A stretch of DNA of 64,000 nt from Acrasis kona (GCA_026419775.2 JAOPGA020001779.1:62001-126000), one strand, 5' to 3'. Shown: positions 21,477 to 32,466, counted from the stretch's first letter. Numbers and translations: made by a program. The notes: generated by a model from the letters alone, not told the origin.

Positions 21477-21650
21477 CTTATGCCTTCCTTCTTTTTGTTT
21501 GATGGGAGGTTGACAAAGATGGTCAAGGAGGAACAATAATAGGAACTATCAATTTAAAAAGACTGTACAAAATATCAAGAGTTAAGGGCTGAGTTTATTA
21601 ATTACATTTAAATGAACGCACTTCTCACCACTCACGTGTTGTTTTACAAT

Positions 21651-23925
21651 TTATTTATTCTTTTTCCCTTTTGTCGGCGTTGAGGATGCACTACTGCGAT
21701 CTACCGGCGTACCCACACCTCTTAAGTTCGATTTTGTTGGCGTCGCTGATGCTCTTGCATTTGCAGATACACTTCCAGTTAATAGAGACATGCCTCCTCC
21801 GCTCTCTGATGTAGCCAATTTTTCCAATGCCTTTAATTTCTTTTTGAGTATATCATATTCAGATTCTTCGGTCTTGTTCTTCTCTTTTGCAACCATCAGC
21901 CTTCTCTCTTCATTTTCTAGTTCCATCAAATATGGTTTCTTTTCTAAATCCGCTCTCTTCTTTGAAAGCTCTATCGCTTCCGATACCATCAACACCTCCT
22001 TTTTTAAACGTACAACCCTCTCTCTCTCGCTGTCTATCCGCTGCTCTAATTTACGTTGCTCTTGGTTAGCTGTATGAATCTCCACTGCGAATTGATCCAT
22101 CTTTTGTTGAAAACGAGCTTCTGCGTCTCTACGCTCCTGGTGTTTGTTTTGCAAAAGACTCTTCGCTTCTGCAATCTCTTGAGAATATTTGTCATTAAGC
22201 GCAGCAATGTTTTCCTGTTCCTGTACATACTTGTCATCAGCGCTCTCCCTCAGCTCAATTTCTTTTCGTGTTAGCAGGTTAACCTTTGACAGTATTTGCT
22301 CGTTTTTTTGTAAATCAGTAATTTGTTTTTTCAACCTATCCTTAGCACCTCCTTCATATCTTCTTATGTTTCTTTTCAAAGCGTCACTAATGAAGCTGTA
22401 GCTTTTGTAGGAGAAGTTATTGTATGTAAAGTCCAAAAACATCAAGGTGTTATTTTTCCTCATTGCGTCTGCAATGTGTTCTCCAGCTACTCTCATGTCA
22501 TTCTCCTTGATGCTCAGCCATTGCAAACATTGATTGGATAGCAGGGATTTTGCAAGAACTACACCTCCTTCGTCTCCTATTCGGTTATGACCAACATCCA
22601 GCCAGGACAAACATTTGTTCTCTTTGAGAGCATTTGCTATATAGATGATTCCAGGATCTTCAATGTAATTGCTGCTGAGGTTCAGCTTGCGCAAAGTGCG
22701 ATTAATGCGCATACACTTCCCAATGTAGCTGCACCCCAAGTCTTGTATTTCATTCTTGGATAGCGTGAGGTTGACGACTGATTTGTTAACTTCAAGCATT
22801 GCACTGAGCTCTTCGACGCCCTTATCTCCTACTTCGTTTCCGTCAAGTTTGATAGTGTGAAGCATGTTATCCAACTTGAGCATGCTACACATATCCCTGA
22901 CACCCAAATGTGTAATTTTGTTTTCAGAAATATTAAGGTGCCTGAGTGTATTATTGTGGTGTTGCTTGAGCATGTTGGATAGCACTGTAAGTCCTCTATC
23001 ACAAACCATATTTCTTTCCATAATTAATCTCTTCAAACTACAAAACCTCAGACAGTTAGCAATGTACTCGCAGCCCTGTATACCCATGTTGTTGCTGCTA
23101 ATGTCCAACTCAGTGAGCACGTGATTGTTTTTTAGTCCGTTACATAATAGCTTGATGCCATCTGCACCCATTCCGTTACTTCCCAAATTGATTTGACTCA
23201 ACACGCGATTGACTTGTAACATGGAGCATAGTGACACAGCTCCTTTAATTCCAATGTGATTTCGATTAATGCCTGACAAACCTGACAGGTCGAGTGATGT
23301 TAATGTACAGTTGTGCCGAAGAGATTTAAAAAGGGCATCTCCTCCCTTCCCCCCAATGTCATTGCTCCGTAGGTCTAGCCTTACTAAGCTATCGTTGACC
23401 TCTAAAAGTTGTGAAAGTGCTTTAGTGCCATCATCTCTTAGTCTGTTTCCACATAGTTCCAAAATGGAGTAACTTTGGTTGTTGGATAATACCTGATATA
23501 TTGCTTCGCCAGACTCTTTGCCCAAACCATGTTCTTTTAGAGAGAAAAGTAGCCCGCTACAACTCTTGTGTATCAACTCCAAAAACCTATCCTCTCTTTT
23601 CGGTAATACTTGAAGGTTTTGATCCTCACATTTCGCTTTGTATAAAAGTTTGATGTCGGACAGTTGAAGCGAGACTCGACTATCTTCATTGAGTTCTAAT
23701 AAGTTTTTATCTATGAGCTCTTCTGGGGATGTCAAGGATGCTGCGATGAGCAAACCTGGAGTTAATGATTTATGAAGCAATAAATTTTTTCGAGAATCTT
23801 GCTCATCATCCTGCTGAGTTCTCCGCGTAGGAGATCTTCTACGATGAATTAATTTATATGTCGTAATCTTGTGTCAATTACCTTGTTGGTGATCCAGTTC
23901 TACCTTGATGAATGGGTCCCGCCAT
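21651..23925 (-). CDS. LRR (ribonuclease-inhibitor type) plus coiled-coil protein
   Basis: Exons 23925-23882 and 23838-21651 give about 743 aa. Residues ~105-480 hold a dozen or more ~28-residue leucine-rich repeats of ribonuclease-inhibitor type (for example LTSLDLSG, LRHLNISENKI and LSWLDVGHNRIGDEGG). A long coiled coil spans ~490-690 (KKQITDLQKNEQILSKV, EQRKLEQRIDSERERV). The C-terminus is Ser/Thr/Lys-rich with RGVGTPVDR. The short first exon reads MAGPIHQGRTGSPTR. This architecture is common among flagellar and basal-body LRR proteins, but I cannot name an orthologue. Confidence 0.85.
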
Positions 23926-24521
23926 CCAACAAGGTGTGATGGTAAACTTAAACCTGTTTATTGATTAGGCTATTTTACCTTGTTTCAGAAGGCCTCAATC
24001 AACGTTTGGATATTTTACAGTAACTATTATAGAGAATTTTTCGAAAATTGGTCGTTACCATGATCGGTATTAGCTCTAATTGGTAGCAAAATGCACTCAG
24101 TTCTTCAATATTCATTATAAATGTAGACTTTTGTTAGTATTATAATCAATATATATAGATCAATATATTGATTAAACAAACAAACTATTTTATTGATTAT
24201 TCACAGTTTCATAGCATTCGAAATGACCGATATAGACGAGCTGCTATGGTGATATTGTCCTTCTTTGCAGTGCCACGTCCTTTGAGGGTTTGAACATGGG
24301 TTGCCAGTATCATTCAGAAAACAATGTCTAGTAAACTATTTTAAAAACGTTTCGACAATATAATTGAACAGGTACTGTTTATAAATACCATGTGTGAGGT
24401 GTTTCCATGGCGTTAGAGTTCCCATCGCACATATTTCTTCATCATTTCGCCCTCAAAGACATTGAATCCTCGTTAGCTGAACGGCAACAATTACAATCTT
24501 ACTCGATGGTTGTCCTATACA
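23926..24521. other. Intergenic, 596 bp, divergent promoter region
   Basis: Between the starts of the LRR coiled-coil gene (minus) and cullin-3 (plus). AT-rich, with an ATATATAGATCAATATATTGAT segment near 24150-24172 that contains self-complementary TCAATATATTGA. A short ATG frame at about 24222 would need a 22-nt intron to extend and is not accepted as a gene. Confidence 0.45.
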
Positions 24522-26735
24522 ATGTTCAAGAAAAGTGCCCCTAAGATAAATGCACCCAAATCTGAGATAATTGATACAACTGAGTCATGGACATTGTTAT
24601 TTACAGCAATACAACAAATATTCAGCAACGAATGTAGCAACCTATCATACGAAGAACTATACAGAACGGCTTATGATTTGGTGCAGCAAAGACATGGCGA
24701 GAGTCTGTATGATAACGTCTTGGAATGTTTGAAATACAGAGTTAATACAATAGTGAAGCGCATACTAAAGCCATTAAAAGACGGCGATCACGGCCTGTTA
24801 AGAGATGTCACGACTGAGTGGGAGAATTACTCGCTCGCCGTCGGCATGATAAGTAATGTCATGATGTATCTAAATAGAACTGTCGTTCTAAACAATCCCG
24901 ACGACTACAGTCCCATTTCTGCCCTAGGGTTTATTTTGTTTCGCGAGAATGCAATTAAAGGAAGCGAGGTTGGTGATCGCACGAGACGCCAAGTTCTACA
25001 ACTCATACAAAAAGAAAGAGATGGAGAAACAGTTGATAAAATGCTTATCAAGGGTTCTGTCAACATGCTTAATAAACTATCCTGTTATGAGCAAGAGTTA
25101 GAAGGTCCATTCCTGACCAGTAGTTCCAATTATTATGCCAATCTATCACAAAGCTTGGTTGACGCCTCCTCTGTTCCTGAATACTTGAGAATAGTTAAAA
25201 CCAAACTGAAGGAAGAGGCCTTCAGAGTGCAATACTATTTGTTAGATCCAACCAAACAAAAAATAGAGCAAATTATATCCGAAGAAATGATTACAAACCA
25301 TTTGGGGACTATTATGGATTCAACAAGTTCAGGGTTTGGCATCATGCTCAGAGACGACAAAATAAGCGACCTCAAGACGCAATACAACATTTTTGCTATA
25401 AACCCCTCCCACATCAAAGAACTAATTAAAAAGTTTCGCAGTCATGTTGCAAGTCATGGGTTATCATTCGTTAACGACGAGCAAATAACAAAAGATCCAA
25501 CGCTCTTTATTAAAAATCTACTGGACCTAAAAAGAAAGTACAAACATATTGTCAAAGAGTCATTTGATGCAAATCCTCTCCTTAGTACTGCACTAGATGA
25601 AGCCTTTCGTCAATTCGCAGATGGGACTGTACAAAGTAGGATGGCAGAGTATCTGTCATTGTATTTGGACTCGCTGATGCGTAGCAATGAACAAGACCAA
25701 GGTAGGACAACATTTAATTCTTCAAGACTAACATTTTTAGATCAAACGTTGGACGATGTTATAGACATGTTCATGTACCTCAAGGACTCTGATGTTTTCG
25801 AAAACTACTACAAGACACATTTATCAAAAAGATTACTCTCTTCAAGAAACATGCACCAAACGGTAGAGTCTCAATCCTGCACAGAAAAAGTCTTCGTGAC
25901 AAAGTTAAAGTTGGAGTGCGGCTATCAGTTTACATCAAAAATCGAAGGCATGTTCAACGACGTTAGGCTATCCAGAATAGCCATGGATCAATTCGAAAAG
26001 ACCAACAAGTCCACGCTGGGATTAGATTTTTACGTAAACGTTCTCACCCACTCATTCTGGCCAACATATGATCCGACAACATTGATCCTCCCACATCAGC
26101 TCAAGCAATGCTGTCGTGCATTTCAAGAACATTATGATTCCGTTCATAATGGGAGGAGGATCACTTGGCAACCAAACCTTGGAGACGGACTAGTGATTGC
26201 AAATTATCCCAACGGCTCAAAATATGAACTCTTATGCACCACTAGTCAAATTTGTATTTTGGACTGTTTCAACGCATGCGAAGCAAACCAGGTGTGGAGT
26301 GAGGAGGAACTATCAAGCACGACCGGCATTCCTATCCGTGATATTCAAAGACAAATGACACCACTTTGTTCATCTCGTCATCGTGTCATCATTAAAGACG
26401 AAAATGGTTATTGTTGGAATGAAGAATTTAAGCATGCCAGCACTCGCCTAAGGATAGCCGCCATCTCCACTAAGGAAACCACGCAGCAGGTACATCAAAC
26501 TGAAAGTAAAATAGAGATGGACAGAAAACCCATTATAGAAGCGGCCATTGTGAAGATCATGAAGAGTAGGAAGACCATGTACGATAACCAGCTCATTGAA
26601 AGTGTTGTGACTATCCTGCGACCAACTTTTGTTCCATCTCCTATTGAAATTAAAAAAAGAGTCGAAAGTTTGGTTGAGAGGGAGTTTTTAGAAAGAGACG
26701 AAAAGGAACAAAGTTTGTTTAGATACTTGGCTTAA
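24522..26735 (+). CDS. CUL3: Cullin-3, scaffold of BTB-type E3 ubiquitin ligases
   Basis: 737 aa in one exon from ATG 24522. The N-terminus reads SWTLLFTAIQQIFSN, then LSYEELYRTAYDLVQQRHGE, as in CUL3. Later come TFLDQTLDDVIDMFMYLKDS, then FENYYKTHLSKRLL, the cullin-homology segment LKLECGYQFTSKIEGMF, and the WHB domain PIIEAAIVKIMKSRKTM containing the predicted neddylated Lys. It ends in the canonical SLFRYLA. CUL3 uses BTB proteins as adaptors; a BTB-SPRY protein is encoded 10 kb away at 36727-37772. Confidence 0.95.
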   Translation: MFKKSAPKINAPKSEIIDTTESWTLLFTAIQQIFSNECSNLSYEELYRTAYDLVQQRHGESLYDNVLECLKYRVNTIVKRILKPLKDGDHGLLRDVTTEWENYSLAVGMISNVMMYLNRTVVLNNPDDYSPISALGFILFRENAIKGSEVGDRTRRQVLQLIQKERDGETVDKMLIKGSVNMLNKLSCYEQELEGPFLTSSSNYYANLSQSLVDASSVPEYLRIVKTKLKEEAFRVQYYLLDPTKQKIEQIISEEMITNHLGTIMDSTSSGFGIMLRDDKISDLKTQYNIFAINPSHIKELIKKFRSHVASHGLSFVNDEQITKDPTLFIKNLLDLKRKYKHIVKESFDANPLLSTALDEAFRQFADGTVQSRMAEYLSLYLDSLMRSNEQDQGRTTFNSSRLTFLDQTLDDVIDMFMYLKDSDVFENYYKTHLSKRLLSSRNMHQTVESQSCTEKVFVTKLKLECGYQFTSKIEGMFNDVRLSRIAMDQFEKTNKSTLGLDFYVNVLTHSFWPTYDPTTLILPHQLKQCCRAFQEHYDSVHNGRRITWQPNLGDGLVIANYPNGSKYELLCTTSQICILDCFNACEANQVWSEEELSSTTGIPIRDIQRQMTPLCSSRHRVIIKDENGYCWNEEFKHASTRLRIAAISTKETTQQVHQTESKIEMDRKPIIEAAIVKIMKSRKTMYDNQLIESVVTILRPTFVPSPIEIKKRVESLVEREFLERDEKEQSLFRYLA

Positions 26736-26796
26736 ATGTAAATAAATTATTTGTACGATAAGTCTTTATTATTACAAACATCCATCTTGAAATGAT

Positions 26797-27125
26797 TTAT
26801 CCCAAGAATCTAAAAGAATTAGTGCGTATTCGTTGTTATGAGCATACCTGCTGTAGAAGTGCATGACGATAACTACAAAGATGAATACTAGTGCTCCGAC
26901 CAAAACAAATGTAGGTCCACTATGAAATAATCAGGTAACGGTTATTTGCAACGCTTACACTTTGATTCCGGGTGCTTCGTCGTCTCCAAAGTAGGTCTTC
27001 AGGACACCTTTATCAGATCCACCGACTGTAACGCGTTGTGCTGATCCAGAGTTACCTGTCTTTCTACGTAAAGTAAGAAATTATTGATTCGTATGCCAAG
27101 CCCACCTCTTCACGGTTTTTATCAT
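26797..27125 (-). CDS. SEC61B: Sec61 beta subunit of the ER protein translocon
   Basis: Four small exons (27125-27106, 27063-26959, 26919-26848, 26809-26797) give about 69 aa. The diagnostic stretch is KTYFGDDEAPGIKVGPTFVL, followed by a single tail-anchor helix (VGALVFIFVVIVMHF). Family members read FYTEDSPGLKVGPVPVLV at this place. The upstream half is Gly/Ser-rich as usual. The last 13-nt exon ends FLG. If the 38-nt final intron were retained, the tail would be ~20 residues longer. The first intron uses a GTGGG donor, the weakest point of the model. Confidence 0.85.
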
Positions 27126-27436
27126 CCTGTGTTGTTAACTCGTTTACAAAGACAATATTCTTGTTATGGTTTTTCCAACAATCAGAGATATACCATGCTG
27201 TGACGGCGTCAAGTTTCGATTATCTATCGAAAGCTTTCGAAACAATTTCGTCTGCTTTGTTGAAATAAAATTTTATTGAAATTAGTATTGTTGAAATGAA
27301 AGCGAAAGAAAGATTTTGATGGCAACACACAGTCTATATACACCACTAGATACTTTCTTCACATCCATAAATCTTCGTAATGCATCCGACAAACAAAACC
27401 AATTAATTCAAACTTTTTATTTACACAACTTTACAA
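27126..27436. other. Intergenic, 311 bp, with a 14-bp perfect palindrome
   Basis: Upstream of Sec61 beta and downstream of the bZIP gene. It holds the perfect palindrome TCGAAAGCTTTCGA at 27227-27240, about 100 bp upstream of the Sec61 beta start. No coding signal was seen. Confidence 0.5.
27227..27240. repeat. Perfect 14-bp palindrome upstream of Sec61 beta
   Basis: TCGAAAGCTTTCGA is its own reverse complement and includes a HindIII-like core. It lies ~100 bp from the Sec61 beta start and could be a binding site for a dimeric factor. No function is shown. Confidence 0.6.
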
Positions 27437-29230
27437 TCAATTTCCAGTCTTTGCCTTGATGCTTGCAGCAGGTTCAAAATAAGCCTCAGACAGGACAACA
27501 TTATCACCAGTAATCTCTGCCAACCTCACAATTTTACCATCCTGAGCACCACTACTGCTCTTGTTCATGACTTGTATGGGAACGTGAATCTTGACCAAAG
27601 TACGCTCGTCCAATCCATCCATGTTGTTCATGTCATTCAATTCATCATTCGGGCCAGGTAACAATGGATAAATGATGGGACAGAATAAATGTAATGTTTT
27701 TCGGTGATCTTGGTCTTCGTCCTCTTCTTCGATGGGTGATGGGAATGTGTAAATGCTTCCAAGGGCGTACTTGTATTGCTTGCTCTTTACCTTCTCGTAC
27801 AGACTTCCGTCAGTCATTTGTATTAATTGTTTGTTTGAGTTCTTGTTGATGACTTCTGGCTGAGAGATTGCCGATGAATCAAAGTGCTTTTGCATGTTGT
27901 TTGGGTAATAAAAGTTCTTCTTGACCATTCCAACTCCATCAAAGTCGAACATTAATTCTGGCACTTGCATCTGTCCATCCTTGACGCGACACACTCCCTC
28001 GTCCAACGAACAAGTGTCTGCCGTCATGTTTTTTGATAAATGTGCCAAAAGCGTCCTTCCTCCTGGTCTACGTACATCATCTGATGCGGCTGGGAGTGTC
28101 TTTACTTTGTTTGTGCGTTGCTCTTGTACTTTTTCATAATTGTAGTCGTTGGCTGATTCTACGTGACTATAATCGTCAGATGGTGATACATGACTGTAAT
28201 GTAAAGACTTTGTCGTGGGCTGAGATATCGTTGAAACGACTGCGGGGCCTACCGGTATGGCGGACATTGATGATATGGTGGGCTCTGTTTTTTGGAACTT
28301 TACTGGCGTGATGGTGGGTACGTTTGTTACACGCACAATGTCAGAAGAGGGTTGGACGCCAATTAAATTATTGTGAGTGGTAGTGGTGGAATTCAAAAGA
28401 AAAGTGCAACCAACACAAAAAAGTACTGCAAAGGCCAAAGTGGTTTTTGATGCTTTGCTCGTGGCGCTGGAAGACATCATTGGCTCCTGTAACCTGTTCC
28501 TTAGAATGGTATTCTCTCTCTTGAGCGATTCACACTTCTCTTCTAATTCTTCAACTTTATAATGTAGCTTATCATTTTCTGCTTTGATTTCGTCAAACTT
28601 TGCTAATTTTTCCTTGTTACTGTCCCTTGATTTTTTTGCAGTCTTTCTGTTTCTTAATTTTTTCTTTTCCCTCTTTTCTTCCGTTGTCAAGTCGTTTGGG
28701 TCCCTGCTATCTAATTCTTGAAACCTTTTTTCGTCCTCGTCAACTTCGGTCTTTTCCCTCTTCCTGCCTCTTTTAACAACCTTTTCTTCCTCCTCATTAG
28801 ATTGTCTCTTGATGATTGGTTCGGAGGGGAAATAAGAACCAAGCTCTTGTAGTTGGGATGTAATTTGAAATGGGTCAGTTAAGTGTGGTTGGGGTGCTAA
28901 AACAGGTGGTGCGAACATGGTTCCATTCATGTTAAAAGTGCCCATTGGGAGTGGGTAGTTTAATTGCTGTTGCTGTACCTGTGGCGCTGTTATGGTCATA
29001 AAGGTGTTGTATAGTTGTGGTGGAGTGGCCGCAGGACCGTCCTGGCTAGAGTCGGGGCTTGAAACATAATCGCTTTTAATAGCCTCACTTGCCGCAATGT
29101 CTGATAAAAAATTGTCTTCATCCTCATAGGAGCCCAACATGTTGCAGGTGTCGACGCCGTTAAACATGAAGGGTTCTTCTATTGTGATTGATGTATGACT
29201 CTCTTCTTTTTTGTTTTTCGTAGATTTCAT
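27437..29230 (-). CDS. Membrane-tethered bZIP transcription factor (ATF6/CREB3-like layout)
   Basis: 597 aa from ATG 29230. The basic region NRKTAKKSRDSNKEKL (N-x7-R spacing) is followed by leucine-zipper heptads to about residue 260. A hydrophobic segment TTLAFAVLFCVGCTFLL follows at about 272-290. The remaining ~300 residues would be lumenal and include GGRTLLAHLS, which holds an RxxL of the kind cut by site-1 protease. The N-terminal ~170 residues are an acidic, Gln/Pro-rich activation-type region. This layout matches ATF6, OASIS/CREB3 and plant bZIP28, which are released by regulated intramembrane proteolysis. Tethering is inferred, not shown. Confidence 0.85.
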   Translation of the reverse strand: MKSTKNKKEESHTSITIEEPFMFNGVDTCNMLGSYEDEDNFLSDIAASEAIKSDYVSSPDSSQDGPAATPPQLYNTFMTITAPQVQQQQLNYPLPMGTFNMNGTMFAPPVLAPQPHLTDPFQITSQLQELGSYFPSEPIIKRQSNEEEEKVVKRGRKREKTEVDEDEKRFQELDSRDPNDLTTEEKREKKKLRNRKTAKKSRDSNKEKLAKFDEIKAENDKLHYKVEELEEKCESLKRENTILRNRLQEPMMSSSATSKASKTTLAFAVLFCVGCTFLLNSTTTTHNNLIGVQPSSDIVRVTNVPTITPVKFQKTEPTISSMSAIPVGPAVVSTISQPTTKSLHYSHVSPSDDYSHVESANDYNYEKVQEQRTNKVKTLPAASDDVRRPGGRTLLAHLSKNMTADTCSLDEGVCRVKDGQMQVPELMFDFDGVGMVKKNFYYPNNMQKHFDSSAISQPEVINKNSNKQLIQMTDGSLYEKVKSKQYKYALGSIYTFPSPIEEEDEDQDHRKTLHLFCPIIYPLLPGPNDELNDMNNMDGLDERTLVKIHVPIQVMNKSSSGAQDGKIVRLAEITGDNVVLSEAYFEPAASIKAKTGN

Positions 29231-29464
29231 ATCATCAGGGACACGTATTGTTTGAAAAATATCTGAGAAGATCAACTGAGTACTAAATTTAGCATGTTTT
29301 CACAGTTCAAAAAACGAACAGAAGATACGTGTCCTGGTCCAGCGAACGCCTAGTTTCCATTTGTGTCAATAAAAATTACTATACGTAAACCGAATAATGA
29401 TAAGGGATTAAACCGAATAATGATTAGGGATTATAGGAGAGTTCAATACTGAAGCACGAATTAT

Positions 29465-30353
29465 TCAATAGGTCTGATTTAATAATACACTTTTAGAGAA
29501 GCAGTCATAATTCCAAATCATGAATGCTGCAATCGAATGCTCAAGTGGAGTGAATTCCTCATAGCCTTCTATAATGTCGCACTCGAAACTTTCGTTCAAA
29601 ATTTCCTGGTCAGTGTAGTCTTTGGCTTGAAAAATGTCTTGTTGCTTTGGGTCATCAACATCATACTTGTCTCTAGTTTCCTGCGAAAATGAAAGACTGA
29701 TAGAGGATACCGGGGCCCTAGTTGAAACGTAATCTTCCATCATCATCGGCTCAGGTGTTTTTAAACTAATCGTCGGCTCAGGCGTTCTAATGTTGGGCTC
29801 TCCACCTCCCATCGGCTCAGATGTTCTTGGGCTAGTATATTCAGATGCATTCAAATCAATTGAGGGTTCAGGTGACATCACACTAATTGTAGGCTCAGGT
29901 GTTCTAATGTTACATTCCTCACTACTGATAAGCTCAGGTGACGCAATTCTAGGACCTGATATTCTTGTTTTGGGGTTTTCAATTGTCGTAGTTTGCTTGT
30001 AAGGCTTGGGTCTTCTTGGTATTCTGTAACTTACATTCCTTGGGTGAATGTTAACGTTTAAACTAACAAGGGACCTGTAAAACTCTTTAAGGGCTTGTTT
30101 GGCGTCTGGGGCGTACATCTGAAAGACTCTTTTTGCCTCTTCTTTTATTCTAGTCCTTATGCATGGTTTCGACTCTTTGAAAATAGCCTCAATGACTGAG
30201 TAGTCATCCTTTAGTTTGTTAGACGATTGTTTCATCAGTTGTATGTGTTACCTGTGTCATCATCTCCATGTCACCATAAGCATCACGAGTCTCACAGTAA
30301 CCAGGCTTACACTTTCTCTTGGATACGTAGTGTTCTGGGCAAGCTGTCCTCAT
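29465..30353 (-). CDS. Unknown protein with repeated RTPEPTIS phospho-type motifs
   Basis: Exons 30353-30252 and 30208-29465 give about 281 aa. The 43-nt intron removes an in-frame ATG that would otherwise look like the start. The first exon has CPEHYVSKRKCKPGYCE, a Cys-rich N-terminus. The middle (about 115-200) repeats NIRTPEPTISxxSPEPS-like units and other TP/SP sites, good proline-directed kinase targets. The C-terminus is acidic and then hydrophobic. No family was recognised. Confidence 0.62.
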
Positions 30354-30851
30354 TGTGTTGTTTATGTTTGTTTCACTATGGGATTTTGATCTCTTTTTTA
30401 TTACGCACCAATCGATCGTCGTTACTTTATTTTAGATATTTGCGTTTCAGCTTGGCTCATACATTATACTAAAAAGTCAGCTCAAGTGTCATGTTTCAGA
30501 CGATCATGGAAGGGGTCATTTTATTAATAAAATAGCATCAGACAACTACAATACTCTAACAACAACAATGACTGGTCGCCTCTTGCCACTGACTGGTGCA
30601 CTTTTATTTGGATTATGGTTCTTGACAACAAACAAACCTAATTGATAGATGTTTAATTAAAAAAGTGATTTTTCTCATCAATCTTGGCACGGGTTTAAAA
30701 GATATTCTGATGCGTAATATTGCGAATTGATGATACGGTATGTTTGATGTAATTGGACTCTTCAATGTTCTTTAATTGTGAATGCAGTCCATGTGAGTGA
30801 AGAGGTTCTTGAAGATGTGACTAATTTCGAACGAATAATTTAATATTTGAG
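30354..30851. other. Intergenic, 498 bp, divergent promoter region
   Basis: Between the unknown phospho-motif gene and the RhoGEF gene. AT-rich. It contains one short plus-strand frame with a hydrophobic segment (30568-30645, listed separately) and an AATAAAATAG stretch near 30524-30536. Nothing else was seen. Confidence 0.45.
30568..30645 (+). CDS. Candidate 25-aa transmembrane microprotein
   Basis: ATG 30568 sits in an A-rich context (AACAACAACAATG), as for many starts in this window. The frame encodes a Thr/Arg start, one hydrophobic run (LPLTGALLFGLWFL) and a polar tail ending NKPN. It is short enough to arise by chance. The membrane-protein-like composition and start context are the only support. 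Confidence 0.25.
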   Translation: MTGRLLPLTGALLFGLWFLTTNKPN

Positions 30852-32466
30852 ATGAACGATATCATGTTACTCGTCTCCTCCAATGTCCAGACTTCTTTTT
30901 TCACTATTGTAAACAACAAACCAATCGTGTCATCGAGTGACATGCAGAAGTGTGCTTTTGACATTTTTATAGTGTCAACGCAGATTGAGTCTACATTCAC
31001 TACATTTACCATAAAGACTGTTGTTGTGGATAAAGATGATAACGTGACGACATTTCTTGTGGACAGAAGATATTCAGAGTTCGAGGAGTTATACAATACA
31101 GTAATCGTATTGAATGTCGCACTCAGATCCATCCTACCGCAGTTCCCGAGAAAAAATCCGTTCAAGAATAGCGAGCGAGTTGTTGAAGAGAGGAGAAATA
31201 GGTTCGACAACATGATGGCAGTTTTATCTCAATATGAATCAATCATGAGCTCTTCCGTAATGCGTATTTTTTTAGGTATTGATGGGGACTCCCAACAAAC
31301 AGATGTTGGCGACCTGCAAACCAGCAATAAATCTGATTTCGAGAAGAATATGGAACAATTTCTACTCATGGGTGGATCTCAAGACAGAGTTTTCGAAGGA
31401 GACCAAGATGCAGAACTTTTAAGACTGAAAGAAGCGAATGTAAACGTTTCTGAGAGAATTTCGCTTTTGAAAGAAATCTTAAGCAGCGAGGTCAATTATG
31501 TAAAATTCATGAGTGATTTGTATTTTAATTATTATAAACCTGTAATGGATGATAAAGATCAAAATGCTACTGGAATAACTCCAGAACAGGGTAAAATGAT
31601 ATTTCCACCCATGATTAATGACATTCATAATTTACATTGTGCAATCCTGTCAAAATTACACATGCGTTATGGTCCATTTCTTCGAGAGGAAAACGAATCC
31701 ACGTTATATTTTATGCAGATTGGGGACATTTTCTCTTCCATTGCTCCACTTTTAAGCATTTATGTCCCATACTTGAGAAACTATGACGATTGTATTAGTG
31801 CAATAAGAGAGTACCGTAACACTATTCAACCTTTTGATGCATGGTTAGCGAAAACTAAAAAGCAAACCAATGGTTTCGATATTACTGCTCTCTTAATCAT
31901 GGTTGTCCAACGTATTCCGCGTTACATCATCTTTTTACAAAATCTCATAAAGGTTAACGACCCAGACCACATTGACGTTGAGCAGTTAAAAGATGCTATT
32001 AGTTGCCTTTCTATTGTCATGAATGGTCATAACGAACAAATTAGAAAAGGACAAATGTATAATAAAATGTGTCGATTAGCAGACAAATTCAATCTAGAAT
32101 TAGACAAGCACGACAGACAACTCTTGACAGAGGCTGTTGTGTGGACCACCAGTGGTACCTTTATCAAAGATTCAGTAAAATATACTGCGTATCTTTTTAA
32201 TGATATGATTCTGTTAGACAACGAGTCAAGCACCAGCAAACCTCCCAAAATTGTACAGTTTGTGTGGTGCTTTTGTAGTTGGCGGTGATGCTCAGAACCT
32301 AGAGTTGATGGTGAAAGAAGACAATAAGGTAATAAAGCTACTATTTTTATCTGAGGCAGACAAGAAGCAGTGGATGAGCAACATGGAGAGCGCTCTAGGC
32401 GAGATTGCAGGTGCAATCAAATGGAAAGACAGAAAGCCAACTCCTTTGGTTCAACCAGAAAAATAA
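30852..32466 (+). CDS. PX-RhoGEF (DH-PH) protein, guanine exchange factor
   Basis: About 526 aa. Residues ~35-145 are a PX domain with RRYSEFEELY and, near its end, RVVEERRNRF. A DH domain follows (~190-395) with VSERISLLKEILSSEVNYVK and IMVVQRIPRYIIFLQNLIK, the DH signature helix. The PH domain starts at YTAYLFNDMILL and ends EADKKQWMSNMESAL. The frame breaks inside the PH domain near 32224-32260. A 34-nt intron (32225-32258) restores it, and so would loss of one A at 32247-32250; exons are given as 30852-32224 and 32259-32466. It likely activates a Rho-family GTPase at phosphoinositide membranes. Confidence 0.85.

Noticed and set aside
24222-24330. Short peptide frame upstream of cullin-3 joined by a 22-nt GT-AG gap
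   Set aside because: 22 nt is below the size of every supported intron here, and the peptide has no recognisable feature.
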